Assembly (NCBI RefSeq): GCF_044466355.1
Contig: NZ_JBITMQ010000014.1
Location: 186,001-250,000, forward strand
Direction of reading: 5' to 3'
DNA: 64,000 nucleotides
DNA from: Actinophytocola sp044466355
Lineage (GTDB): Bacteria; Actinomycetota; Actinomycetes; Mycobacteriales; Pseudonocardiaceae
Shown here in pieces: positions 10,483-18,659 of the stretch. How positions within the stretch are numbered: the stretch's first letter is position 1; each line of letters starts with the position of its first letter. Under the pieces are notes generated by a model that saw only the letters and a list, made by a program, of their open reading frames with translations, did no database searches and had not been told where the DNA came from. The position numbers and the translations under genes were made by a program.

Positions 10483-11745
10483 ATGGGCAGTACCGCCCGC
10501 TGGCGGATGCTCGCCGTAAGCGGGGCCGCACTGATGACGGCGTCCACGGTCGCGGCCTGCGGCTCGGACGGCGGCACGCAGATCAACGTCTACTACGCGC
10601 CTGAGCAGAACTTCCAGTCGGTCATCGACCGCTGCAACGAAGAGGCGAACGGCCGGTACGAGATCGTCTACCGCAAGCTGCCGCGGGACGCCGACGGCCA
10701 GCGCGAACAGATGGTGCGCCGCCTGGCGGCCGGTGACACCGACCTCGACATCCTCGGCCTCGACGTCACCTGGGTACCGGAGTTCGCCGAGGCGAAGTGG
10801 CTCGAGGAGTGGACGGGCGAGAACAAGTCCGACGCCGAGGCAGGCGTCCTCGAAGGACCGCTCTCGACCGCCGAGTGGAACGGCAAGCTGTACTCGGCCA
10901 CGAAGAACACGAACGTCCAGTTGCTCTGGTACGACGAGTCCGTCACGCCGACCCCGCCGAAGACCTGGCGGGAGATGATCGACATGGCGAAGCAGCTGAA
11001 GAGCGAGGGCAAGCCGTACCAGATCCTCTTCACCGGCGCCCAGTACGAGGGCCTCGTCGTCACCTACAACACGCTCGTCGCCTCCTACGGCGGGCAGATC
11101 CTGTCCGAGGACGGCAAACAGGTCGTCATGGACCAGGGCGCGGTCGACGCGTTGAAGCTGCTGAAGGAGGTCGCGAGCGCGGGCATCACGGACCCGTCGC
11201 TGACCAACGCGCAGGAACAGCAGGTGCAGCAGGGCTTCGAGGCCCCGGACAGCGAGGCCGCGTTCGAACTGAACTGGCCGTACGTCTACGCCGCCATGCA
11301 GGGCGCCAACCCGGACCGCGCCAAGACCTTCAAGTGGGCGCGCTACCCGGGCATCGACGGACCGGGCCGGGTCACGATCGGTGGCTACAACCTCGGGGTG
11401 AGTGCGTACTCGCAGCACAAGCCGGAGGCGTTCGAGGCCGCGTTGTGCCTGCGCAGCCAGGAAAGCCAGCGGTTCTCGGCGATCAACGACGGCGTGCCGC
11501 CGACGATCGAGTCGGTGTACGACGGCTCCGACGCCGAGTTCGTCAAGGCGTACCCGATGTGGGAGACGATCGTCGAGGAGTTGCAGGACGCGGCGGTCCG
11601 CCCGTTGACCGTGGTGTACCAGAACCTTTCCACGATCACGTCGAAGGTGCTCTCGCCACCGCAGGACATCGACCCGGAGGCGACCGCGGCCGAACTGCGT
11701 GACCAACTGCAGAAAGCGTTGGAATCCAAGGGGGTTCTGCCGTGA
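10483..11745 (+). CDS. lpqY: Trehalose ABC importer substrate-binding lipoprotein LpqY
   Basis: The 420-residue protein starts at ATG 10483 after GGAGG-like sequence. Its signal peptide ends in a lipobox, with Cys 26 in TVAACGSDGG as the lipidated residue. The mature part is an extracellular solute-binding family 1 protein (INVYYAPEQNFQ, DILGLDVTWVPEFAEAKWL, IGGYNLGVSAYS). Order and sizes of this gene and the next three match LpqY-SugA-SugB-SugC, which in mycobacteria recycles trehalose released from mycolate transfer. Outside mycolate producers the same system may import trehalose or related disaccharides. Its stop overlaps the sugA start by four bases. Confidence 0.9.
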   Translation: MGSTARWRMLAVSGAALMTASTVAACGSDGGTQINVYYAPEQNFQSVIDRCNEEANGRYEIVYRKLPRDADGQREQMVRRLAAGDTDLDILGLDVTWVPEFAEAKWLEEWTGENKSDAEAGVLEGPLSTAEWNGKLYSATKNTNVQLLWYDESVTPTPPKTWREMIDMAKQLKSEGKPYQILFTGAQYEGLVVTYNTLVASYGGQILSEDGKQVVMDQGAVDALKLLKEVASAGITDPSLTNAQEQQVQQGFEAPDSEAAFELNWPYVYAAMQGANPDRAKTFKWARYPGIDGPGRVTIGGYNLGVSAYSQHKPEAFEAALCLRSQESQRFSAINDGVPPTIESVYDGSDAEFVKAYPMWETIVEELQDAAVRPLTVVYQNLSTITSKVLSPPQDIDPEATAAELRDQLQKALESKGVLP

Positions 11746-12719
11746 GTGAGCTTGCGAACGAGCCATCGACTCAGAGCCGGACAGTTGAAAGTGGACCGGC
11801 TGTCGCCGCGCCGCCGCCCAGGAAGGGCAAGGCGGCGCTCAGTGAAGGCAAGAAAGCGGAGCGCAGACTCGGGCTCTTGCTGTGTGCCCCCGCCGCGATC
11901 GTGATGATCGCGGTGACCGGGTGGCCGATCATCTACTCGGTCTGGCTGTCGCTGCAGCGCTACGACCTGCGGTTCCCGGACCAGCGCCAGTTCGTGGGGT
12001 TCGACAACTACATCGCGGTGCTGTCCGACGGGTACTGGTGGACCGCGTTCGCGGTCACCACCGGGCTCACCGTGGTGTCGGTGGTGATCGAGCTGGTGCT
12101 CGGCATGCTGCTGGCGCTCGCGATGCACCGCACGCTCGTCGGCCGCGGCCTCATCCGCACGGTGTCCCTGATCCCGTACGGCATCGTGACCGTGGTGGCG
12201 GCGTTCTCGTGGTTCTACGCGTGGAACACCGACACCGGGTACCTGACCGCGTTGTTCAACGCGGAGGCGCCGCTGACCGAGCGGTTCGCGTCGCTGGCGA
12301 TCATCATCCTCGCCGAGGTGTGGAAGACCACGCCGTTCATGGCGTTGCTGCTGATGGCGGGGCTGGCGCTGGTGCCGGACGACCTGCTGAAGGCCGCGTC
12401 GATGGACGGCGCCACGGCGTGGCAGCGGTTCACGAAGGTGATGCTGCCGGTGATGAAGCCGGCGATCCTGGTGGCGCTGCTGTTCCGCACGCTGGACGCG
12501 TTCCGCATCTTCGACAACATCTTCGTGCTCACCAAGGGCGCGAACGACACGTCGTCGGTGTCGATGCAGACCTACAACAACCTGATCAAGGGGTTGAACC
12601 TCGGCATCGGGTCGACCATGTCGGTGCTGATCTTCATCGCGGTGGCGATCATCGCGTTCATCTTCGTCAAGCTGTTCGGCGCATCCGCGCCCGGCAGTGA
12701 CCCGGGAGGGAGGCGCTGA
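11742..12719 (+). CDS. sugA: Trehalose ABC importer permease SugA
   Basis: Starts at GTG 11742 inside the lpqY stop. The 325-residue protein has a charged ~45-residue N-terminal tail and then six predicted membrane helices (first LLLCAPAAIVMIAVTGWPIIYS). The EAA loop that docks on the ATPase is present as DDLLKAASMDGATAWQRFTKVMLP. It is the MalF-type half of the permease, pairing with SugB. Its TGA overlaps the sugB ATG by one base. Confidence 0.92.
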   Translation: MSELANEPSTQSRTVESGPAVAAPPPRKGKAALSEGKKAERRLGLLLCAPAAIVMIAVTGWPIIYSVWLSLQRYDLRFPDQRQFVGFDNYIAVLSDGYWWTAFAVTTGLTVVSVVIELVLGMLLALAMHRTLVGRGLIRTVSLIPYGIVTVVAAFSWFYAWNTDTGYLTALFNAEAPLTERFASLAIIILAEVWKTTPFMALLLMAGLALVPDDLLKAASMDGATAWQRFTKVMLPVMKPAILVALLFRTLDAFRIFDNIFVLTKGANDTSSVSMQTYNNLIKGLNLGIGSTMSVLIFIAVAIIAFIFVKLFGASAPGSDPGGRR

Positions 12720-13561
12720 TGGCCGTCATCGGTGGCACCACCACCGGCCGCAGGGCGCGGTGGACCATTGTGGACATCGTCATCGTCGCGTACGCGCTGA
12801 TCCCGGTGCTGTGGACGCTGTCGCTGTCGTTCAAGACGGCGGAGACCCAGACGGACAAGAACTTCATCCCGTCGGAGTGGACGCTCCAGAACTACAAGGA
12901 CATCTTCACCACCAACGAGTTCATCCGCGCGCTGGTCAACTCGATCGGCATCGCGATCATCGCGACGTTGATCGCGGTGGTGCTGGGCACGATGGCCGCG
13001 TACGCCATCGCTCGGCTGGACTTTCCCGGGAAGCGGTTGCTGGTCGGGGTATCGCTCTTGATCGCGATGTTCCCGCAGGTGTCGCTCGTCTCGCCGCTGT
13101 TCGAGATGGAGCGGCAGCTGGGCCTGTTCGACACGTGGCCGGGCCTGATCCTGCCGTACATCACGTTCGCGCTGCCGCTCGCGATCTACACGCTGTCGGC
13201 GTTCTTCCGCGAGATCCCGTGGGAGCTGGAGAAGGCGGCGAAGATGGACGGAGCGACGCCCGCGCAGGCGTTCCGGCGGGTCATCGCGCCGCTGGCCGCG
13301 CCGGGCGTGTTCACGACGGCCATCCTGGTGTTCATCTTCTGCTGGAACGACTTCCTGTTCGCCATCTCGCTGACGTCCACCGAGGCGTCGCGCACGGTGC
13401 CCGCCGCGTTGTCGTTCTTCACCGGTGCCTCGCAGTTCGAGGCCCCGACCGGGACGATCTCCGCGGCCGCCGTGGTGATCACCATCCCGATCATCGTGTT
13501 CGTGTTGTTCTTCCAGCGCCGCATCGTCGCGGGGCTGACGTCCGGCGCCGTGAAGGGCTGA
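12719..13561 (+). CDS. sugB: Trehalose ABC importer permease SugB
   Basis: The 280-residue MalG-type permease begins at ATG 12719. Six membrane helices are visible (first WTIVDIVIVAYALIPVLWTL), and the EAA loop reads ELEKAAKMDGATPAQAFRRVIAP. It forms the translocation pore with SugA and is driven by SugC. Five bases separate its stop from the sugC start. Confidence 0.92.
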   Translation: MAVIGGTTTGRRARWTIVDIVIVAYALIPVLWTLSLSFKTAETQTDKNFIPSEWTLQNYKDIFTTNEFIRALVNSIGIAIIATLIAVVLGTMAAYAIARLDFPGKRLLVGVSLLIAMFPQVSLVSPLFEMERQLGLFDTWPGLILPYITFALPLAIYTLSAFFREIPWELEKAAKMDGATPAQAFRRVIAPLAAPGVFTTAILVFIFCWNDFLFAISLTSTEASRTVPAALSFFTGASQFEAPTGTISAAAVVITIPIIVFVLFFQRRIVAGLTSGAVKG

Positions 13562-13566
13562 GGGAT

Positions 13567-14748
13567 ATGGCAGAGATCGTCCTTGACAAGGTCAGCAAGC
13601 GGTACCCGGACGGTGCGCTCGCGGTGTCCGAGGTGGACATCCAGATCGCGGACGGTGAGTTCATCATCCTGGTGGGCCCGTCCGGCTGCGGTAAGTCGAC
13701 GATGCTCAACATGATCGCCGGCCTGGAGGACATCTCCTCCGGCGAGCTGCGCATCGACGGCCAGCGGGTCAACGAGAAGGCGCCGAAGGACAGGGACATC
13801 GCGATGGTGTTCCAGTCGTACGCGTTGTACCCGCACATGAGCGTGCGGGAGAACATGGCGTTCCCGCTGCGCCTGGCGAAGGTCGACGACAAGATCGTGC
13901 GGCAGAAGGTGGACGAGGCGGCGAAGATCCTCGACCTGACCCAGCACCTGGACCGCAAGCCGGCGAACCTGTCCGGTGGCCAGCGTCAGCGCGTGGCCAT
14001 GGGGCGGGCCATCGTCCGCAGTCCGAAGGCGTTCCTGATGGACGAGCCGCTGTCCAACCTGGACGCCAAGCTGCGGGTGCAGATGCGCACCTCGGTGTCG
14101 AAGCTGCAGAAGCAGCTGGCGACGACGACCGTGTACGTGACCCACGACCAGACCGAAGCCATGACCCTCGGCGACCGGGTTGTCGTGTTGCGCAGCGGTG
14201 TCGTGCAACAGGTCGGGTCCCCGCAGTTCCTCTACGACAACCCGGCGAACCTGTTCGTGGCGGGCTTCATCGGCAGCCCGGCGATGAACTTCATGCCCGC
14301 GACGCTGGAGAACGGCAGCCTGTCGACGGGGCTCGGTCAGGTGGCCCTGTCCGACCGCGTCCGCCGCATGGCGGAGGCGGCGGACGCGCCACGCGAGGTG
14401 ATCGCGGGCATCCGCCCGGAACACTTCGAGGACGCGCACGTGCTGGACGAGCAGACGGTGTCGACCGGCTCCACGTTCACCGCGACGGTGGACGTCCTGG
14501 AGTCGATGGGCTCGGACAAGTACGCCTACTTCACCGTCGAGGGCGAGGCGGCCACGTCCGCCGAACTGGACGAGCTGGCCGCCGACGCGGGCGCGACGGA
14601 CGTCCCGGCCAGCGGTTCGCAGCTGGTGACCCGCCTGTCGGCGACGTCCACCGCGAAGGAGGGCGCGTCCGTGGAGGTCTGGTTCGACACGGACAAGATC
14701 CAGCTGTTCGACCCGTCGTCGGGCAGGAACCTGACGTACGCGGAGTAG
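13567..14748 (+). CDS. sugC: Trehalose ABC importer ATPase SugC
   Basis: ATG 13567 gives a 393-residue protein, the usual SugC length. Walker A is GPSGCGKST, the Q-loop is MVFQSYALYPHMSVREN, the signature is LSGGQRQRVAMGRA, Walker B is AFLMDEPLSNLDAK and the switch His is in YVTHDQTEA. A C-terminal TOBE/regulatory region (VIAGIRPEHFEDA onward) matches MalK-like carbohydrate ATPases. As last gene of the operon it is followed by a strong hairpin. Confidence 0.93.
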   Translation: MAEIVLDKVSKRYPDGALAVSEVDIQIADGEFIILVGPSGCGKSTMLNMIAGLEDISSGELRIDGQRVNEKAPKDRDIAMVFQSYALYPHMSVRENMAFPLRLAKVDDKIVRQKVDEAAKILDLTQHLDRKPANLSGGQRQRVAMGRAIVRSPKAFLMDEPLSNLDAKLRVQMRTSVSKLQKQLATTTVYVTHDQTEAMTLGDRVVVLRSGVVQQVGSPQFLYDNPANLFVAGFIGSPAMNFMPATLENGSLSTGLGQVALSDRVRRMAEAADAPREVIAGIRPEHFEDAHVLDEQTVSTGSTFTATVDVLESMGSDKYAYFTVEGEAATSAELDELAADAGATDVPASGSQLVTRLSATSTAKEGASVEVWFDTDKIQLFDPSSGRNLTYAE

Positions 14749-14761
14749 CGGTCCCCGCGAC

Positions 14762-14791
14762 GCGGGCCCGGTCCTTTGGGGCCGGGCCCGC
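14762..14791. terminator. Terminator hairpin between sugC and the convergent DMT gene
   Basis: GCGGGCCCGG and CCGGGCCCGC form a perfect 10-bp stem that extends inward by three more pairs, one a G-T, leaving a small loop. It lies 14 bases after the sugC stop and 32 before the end of the convergent gene. It has no clear T run on either side, as is common in high-GC actinomycetes. Confidence 0.7.
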
Positions 14792-14822
14792 ATCGTGTCG
14801 TGCGGTGGGCCGAGGCGACGGG

Positions 14823-15728
14823 TCAGCGGCGGGACGTGGCGCGGAACAGGCGGCGCTCCGCGGAGTGGGGTGTGGCGCGGGACGTCGCTTCCGGGTGGTG
14901 GCGGGCCAGCAGGGCGACGCCGACCACGGCCACGGCCGCACCGGCGACCAGGCCCACACCGGTCAGGCCGCCCGCGTTGGCGGTCTCGTCCAGCAGGCCG
15001 ATGGCGATCGCCGTGGCCACGAGCGGGCTCAGCACCGTCTGGCAGCCGACCACGATGTCCGGTGGGCCGCTCGCGTAGGCCAGCTGGATGAACCACGAGC
15101 CCACCGCGAACGTCAGCACCAGCGCGGTCACCGACAGCGGCGGGATGCCGCGGACGCCCTCCAGCTGGAACGTGTACGTCACGTCCCTGACCAGCACCGA
15201 CACCAGTCCGTACGCCGCGCCCGCGCCGGTTGCCAGCGCGACGCAGCGGGCGAGGCCGTGGCTCAACGCGCCGATGACGCCGAACAGCAGCACCGCGCCC
15301 GCGACGATCTGGCACGCCAGCAGCACCGCCGAGCTCGGGAAGTGCACGGCCGTCGCCCTGCTGGACGCCAGCGAGACGAACAGCGCGACACCCAGCGTGC
15401 TCGCGCCGATCGCGACCGTCGCCGTCCTGTCGAGCCGTTCGCCTGACGAGCGGGCGTTCAGCACCGCGACCGCGGGCAGCGCCAGCACCACGATCGGGGC
15501 GACGATCGTGACCGGGGCCAGCGCCAGGGCAAGGATCTGCAACACCGCGCACGCGAACAGCACCGCGAAACCGGCCAGCCACGTCCGGTTGTGCACGAGC
15601 GCCGCCGCGCCACGCAACCGCAGGTCAGCGTCCTTCGTCTCCGCCTGCACGCCCTTGTGCTGCAGGTGGGCGCCCACCGCGCTGCAGACCGCACCGAGGA
15701 CCGCGAACAGGATGGCGAGTGCGATCAT
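14823..15728 (-). CDS. DMT-type multispanning membrane transporter
   Basis: I place the start at ATG 15728, overlapping the upstream stop by four bases (ATGA). The 301-residue protein has about nine or ten hydrophobic helices (MIALAILFAVLGAVCSAVGAH first) and ends with a short basic tail. The internal pseudo-duplication and the segment SWFIQLAYASGPPDIVVGCQTVLSPLVA fit the drug/metabolite (EamA-like) superfamily. Substrate is unknown. It is coupled to the DUF998 gene and convergent to sugC. Confidence 0.8.
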   Translation of the reverse strand: MIALAILFAVLGAVCSAVGAHLQHKGVQAETKDADLRLRGAAALVHNRTWLAGFAVLFACAVLQILALALAPVTIVAPIVVLALPAVAVLNARSSGERLDRTATVAIGASTLGVALFVSLASSRATAVHFPSSAVLLACQIVAGAVLLFGVIGALSHGLARCVALATGAGAAYGLVSVLVRDVTYTFQLEGVRGIPPLSVTALVLTFAVGSWFIQLAYASGPPDIVVGCQTVLSPLVATAIAIGLLDETANAGGLTGVGLVAGAAVAVVGVALLARHHPEATSRATPHSAERRLFRATSRR

Positions 15729-16477
15729 CCGGTGACCTCGGCTCGTGCGGGTTCCCGGCGCTCGCGGGCCGTGCTGACCGTGACCCGCAGCAGGTGGACC
15801 GCCAGCGCCATCAGTATCAGCATCTCCAATCCGAACAGCGCCCGCTGCACGAGACCGGAGATACCGCGTCCGTCCAGCATGCCGGGGATCGCGAGACCTG
15901 GGAAGACGTCCGCCAGCCGCGTCGCCAGGTACGCGGTCGCCAACGCCATCGCCACCTGCGCCATCCGCCGCACCGCACGCCCCACGCGCGCCCAGTGCAC
16001 CCGCTCCACCAGCCGTTTCGCGAGCGACAGCCCCGCCAGCGGCAGGCTGACGAACAGCGCGGCGCCCGAGACCTGGTGGATCAGACCCGACACGCTGGTG
16101 ACCGACTTGCTGTTGTCGGTCGGGAAGATCGCGCAGAGCGTGAGGCTCACGCACCAGATCGCGAAGAACACCCCGGCGGGCACGCCGAGACGCAGGCCCG
16201 CGGACCGCAACCCGACGAGCGTCGTCAGCGTCCCGGCCGCGAGGACGATCGCCGAGGTGGCGAACGCCTCGCGGCCGTCTCCGTAGAAGACGTAGTAGCT
16301 GACGGCACGCGAGAACGGGTCCACCTCGGTGCGGAAGTGGATGTTCAGGTACGTCATCGTCGCGAGGGACCGCACCATCGCGACGATGGACACCACGGAG
16401 AGGATGGCGGTCAGAACGAGGAACCCGCCCAGCAACGAACGCCGCCCGGTCCCGGTCGTGCTCGGGTCGCGGTCCAT
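15725..16477 (-). CDS. DUF998-type integral membrane protein
   Basis: This 250-residue protein starts at ATG 16477 and has six predicted membrane helices, with a short polar N-terminus (MDRDPSTTGTGRRS). A motif CAIFPTDNSKSVTSVSGLIHQVSG matches the conserved loop of DUF998 proteins, where an FPTD/E-like segment and a His follow the third helix. The biochemical role of the family is unsettled. It shares an operon with the DMT transporter. Confidence 0.8.
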   Translation of the reverse strand: MDRDPSTTGTGRRSLLGGFLVLTAILSVVSIVAMVRSLATMTYLNIHFRTEVDPFSRAVSYYVFYGDGREAFATSAIVLAAGTLTTLVGLRSAGLRLGVPAGVFFAIWCVSLTLCAIFPTDNSKSVTSVSGLIHQVSGAALFVSLPLAGLSLAKRLVERVHWARVGRAVRRMAQVAMALATAYLATRLADVFPGLAIPGMLDGRGISGLVQRALFGLEMLILMALAVHLLRVTVSTARERREPARAEVTG

Positions 16478-16580
16478 CGCCCACCCCCTACGTGGATCAA
16501 CGCGCGCACGCGCCTACACGTTCCCGCATCGGGGCTGAGATCGGCCTCAGGTATTCAGTTGATCCACTCGTCAGGGTGAC

Positions 16581-16940
16581 TCATTGCTCCCAGATCTGCA
16601 CCCCCCGCACCACGTACGGCGCTTCCGGCACGAACGTGCCGCCGCCGGGATACGTGTCGAACTCGGCTTCGGTGGCGCAGTCGCGGCCCTGGTAGACCGT
16701 GACGGGACGTTTCGTCCGGTTGGCGAACGACCGACCGTCGAATCCCGCGGGCAGCGGCACGCATTCCCCGGGATTGGCGTTCTCGAGCGCGATCCGCTGG
16801 AGGTCTCCCTGGTAGCTCTCGGCGGGCCACAGGCAGAACTCTCCGCGCTCACACGGTTGTGTTGCGGGTGCGGCCGCGGCGGGCGCGGTGGCGGCGAACA
16901 TTCCGGCGACGATCGCGAGCAGGACGATGAGCTTCTTCAT
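16581..16940 (-). CDS. Secreted peptidase-inhibitor-I36-like small protein
   Basis: ATG 16940 is chosen because MKKLIVLLAIVAGMFAATAP is a classic signal peptide, likely cleaved near AAAAPA; longer upstream frames lack one. The mature ~92 residues contain CERGEFCLWPAESYQGD, the cysteine pair with F-C-L-W typical of I36-family proteins and beta/gamma-crystallin-like actinobacterial secreted proteins, and further cysteines in GECVP and GRDCAT. Some Streptomyces relatives inhibit metalloproteases. Inhibition here is inference. Confidence 0.8.
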   Translation of the reverse strand: MKKLIVLLAIVAGMFAATAPAAAAPATQPCERGEFCLWPAESYQGDLQRIALENANPGECVPLPAGFDGRSFANRTKRPVTVYQGRDCATEAEFDTYPGGGTFVPEAPYVVRGVQIWEQ

Positions 16941-17017
16941 TTCCTGTGGACTCCCTCTGTGTCGTGCGCCGCGGAAATGCGGCGCACCACGAGAATCGCG
17001 CAGGCGGAGCGAATGGC

Positions 17018-17078
17018 AAAAAAAGTTGTCCACAGGGGGAAGTTGTCCACAGAAGACCGGCATCGAGTTGACAACTTC
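17018..17078 (-). terminator. Competing hairpins with a U run, carrying two TTGTCCACA boxes
   Basis: Read on the minus strand after the ParB-like gene, GAAGTTGTC (17078-17070) can pair with GACAACTTC (17047-17039), or its inner eight bases with GACAACTT (17030-17023). The second arm runs straight into seven Ts, so the alternative stem would be a standard intrinsic terminator. The plus strand of the same stretch holds two exact TTGTCCACA sequences (17026-17034 and 17043-17051, 17 bases apart), the actinomycete DnaA-box sequence. It also forms the leader of the I36 gene. Confidence 0.5.
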
Positions 17079-17922
17079 AGCGACGTTTGCTTTCCCGGAC
17101 CGCGGTGATTACCTCGTCGTCCCAGCGGTGCGTGCGGATGAGCCGGTACCGCTCGCACGCCACCCACATGTACGCCTCGGCCTCGGTCTGCGTCTCGATC
17201 ATCCCGGCCTGGCGCAGCATCCGGACCACGGGCACGAACTCCTCGTCGTACCAGCGCTGCGCCACGATGAGGCGGTCCAGGTACCGCCCTTCGTCCTGCA
17301 TGAGCCGGAATCCCCACGCTTCCACCGACTCCGCCAGCTCCGCGTAGTCCCACGGGTCGGTCAGCGACACCGCCCGCCGCGCCTCGCCGACCAGCGGCAC
17401 GCGGTCGAGGAAGATCCGCCGGTAGTCCTTCACCAGCAGGTCGCCGCGGTACCGGATGCCGCCGGGCGACAGCCGGGTCATCACCTCGGTGACGTAGGCG
17501 TCGATCGTCTTCAGCCCCAGCGCGTGCGCCACCGACACCCGGTGGTGCCCGTCGACGACGAAGTGCATGTCGCCCACCCGGTACACCTCGATCGGCGGGA
17601 TCGACTCGCCGCGCCGCGCCGCGAGTGCGAGCCGCTGCCAGCGCTCCCGCACCTGCCCGGACGTCGGCCGGAACCGCCGGTCGAACTCCCGTGACCGGTC
17701 GACGCTGCCGACGATCGAGTCCAAAGTGATCACTTGCAGGCCGAGGCGTCGCTCCCCGGTCCGGCTCAGCGCCGCGACGACCTCGTCGAACGGCAGCATG
17801 ATGTTCACGTCGTCCGGCTGCCTGCGCAGCCACGCGGCCAGTCGCGAAAGGACCTGCCTGCGGCGCGCACGCAGGAAGTCGTTCTCGGCGTCGGCTACTG
17901 GAAAGCCCGTGTCTCGGTTCAT
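17077..17922 (-). CDS. ParB/sulfiredoxin-domain protein
   Basis: A 281-residue protein whose centre holds VDGHHRVSVAHALG, the G-H-H-R motif of the ParB N-terminal/sulfiredoxin fold, preceded by IPPIEVYRVGDMHFV. The N-terminal ~90 residues are helical and basic; the C-terminal ~120 residues are helical and not recognised. No ParB helix-turn-helix is evident, so a partition role is unlikely. Stand-alone ParB/Srx domains can be CTPases or nuclease-like. Its ATG overlaps the stop of the metallophosphoesterase gene, so the pair is co-translated. Confidence 0.75.
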   Translation of the reverse strand: MNRDTGFPVADAENDFLRARRRQVLSRLAAWLRRQPDDVNIMLPFDEVVAALSRTGERRLGLQVITLDSIVGSVDRSREFDRRFRPTSGQVRERWQRLALAARRGESIPPIEVYRVGDMHFVVDGHHRVSVAHALGLKTIDAYVTEVMTRLSPGGIRYRGDLLVKDYRRIFLDRVPLVGEARRAVSLTDPWDYAELAESVEAWGFRLMQDEGRYLDRLIVAQRWYDEEFVPVVRMLRQAGMIETQTEAEAYMWVACERYRLIRTHRWDDEVITAVRESKRR

Positions 17923-18557
17923 GGCACGTCCAGGATGCGGTATCCGACCGTGTTCAGCACCCGCGTTTCGCCCATGGACCGATCAGGAACCGGCTGTCCG
18001 TACGGGTGGATGTGCCCGTGCACGAGAACGCTCGGTCGCAGTCGTTCGACAACCGTGTGGAGACAGGCGAACCCGCGGTGCGGCGGGTCGTCGCGGTCCC
18101 CGACACCCAGCGGCGGCGAGTGGGTGAGCAGCACGTCCACCGGGCGCCCGCGTGCGGCCCGCACCAGCCGTGCCGCCCGGCGTGACTGCTGCCGTTCCGT
18201 CCACTGGTTCGGCCCCTCGTTGTAGCGGATCGACCCACCCAGCCCGGCGATCCGCAGCCCGGCCACCTCCACCACGCGGCCGTCGGCGTTCACCGCCCCG
18301 CGCGGACCCGGGTAGCGGGCCGGAAAACCGGAGGCGAACCACATGCCACGCCGCCGCGAATACGCGGACAGGTCGGCGTCGTGGTTGCCGGGCACGAACA
18401 CCAGTGGGCGGTCGAGTGCGGACGCGAGGAAATCGAGATAGTCGAAGGGAAGATCCCCGGCCGCGAGCACCAGGTCGACAGAACCGAAACGTTCCGCTAC
18501 CCGTTCCGTCCACAGCGACTCGACAATCTCGTCGGACACTGTCAGGAGCTTCGGCAC
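17919..18557 (-). CDS. Metallophosphoesterase
   Basis: The 212-residue protein starts at GTG 18557. Calcineurin-type metal motifs are present: AGDLPFDYLDF, VPGNHDADL, LLTHSPP and VHGHIH. The usual first D-x-H motif at the N-terminus is replaced by TVSDEIVE, so one metal ligand (His) appears missing; this also occurs in some family branches. A nucleic acid or nucleotide substrate is possible, and the coupled ParB-like partner makes DNA plausible, but the substrate is unknown. Confidence 0.82.
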   Translation of the reverse strand: MPKLLTVSDEIVESLWTERVAERFGSVDLVLAAGDLPFDYLDFLASALDRPLVFVPGNHDADLSAYSRRRGMWFASGFPARYPGPRGAVNADGRVVEVAGLRIAGLGGSIRYNEGPNQWTERQQSRRAARLVRAARGRPVDVLLTHSPPLGVGDRDDPPHRGFACLHTVVERLRPSVLVHGHIHPYGQPVPDRSMGETRVLNTVGYRILDVP

Positions 18558-18578
18558 ACCAACGAGCGTACGGCGGGC

Positions 18579-18590
18579 GTCTGATCAGAC
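18579..18590. promoter_or_regulatory. 12-base palindrome between divergent operons, candidate operator
   Basis: GTCTGATCAGAC is perfectly symmetric and sits between the GTG of the metallophosphoesterase (18557) and the PPE-like gene (18660). Position in a 102-base divergent promoter region suggests a regulator site. No matching second copy was noticed. Confidence 0.3.
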
Positions 18591-18659
18591 TAGTGCCGTC
18601 GCCGCACACGACCCATTACAGTCAGGAACGGATGTCGGGGAAGAGGGACGGGGAACTCC

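Noticed and set aside
13186..15582. A 798-codon minus-strand frame over sugB-sugC
   Set aside because: Antisense of the importer genes, with the same compositional artefact.
16492..16567. 10-base inverted repeat GTGGATCAAC/GTTGATCCAC as a mobile-element end
   Set aside because: The 56-base interior has no coding capacity and no target duplication; it may be chance or a weak long-loop stem.
17026..17051. Replication origin from the two DnaA-box sequences
   Set aside because: Only two boxes, no AT-rich unwinding region, and no dnaA/dnaN/gyrB neighbours.
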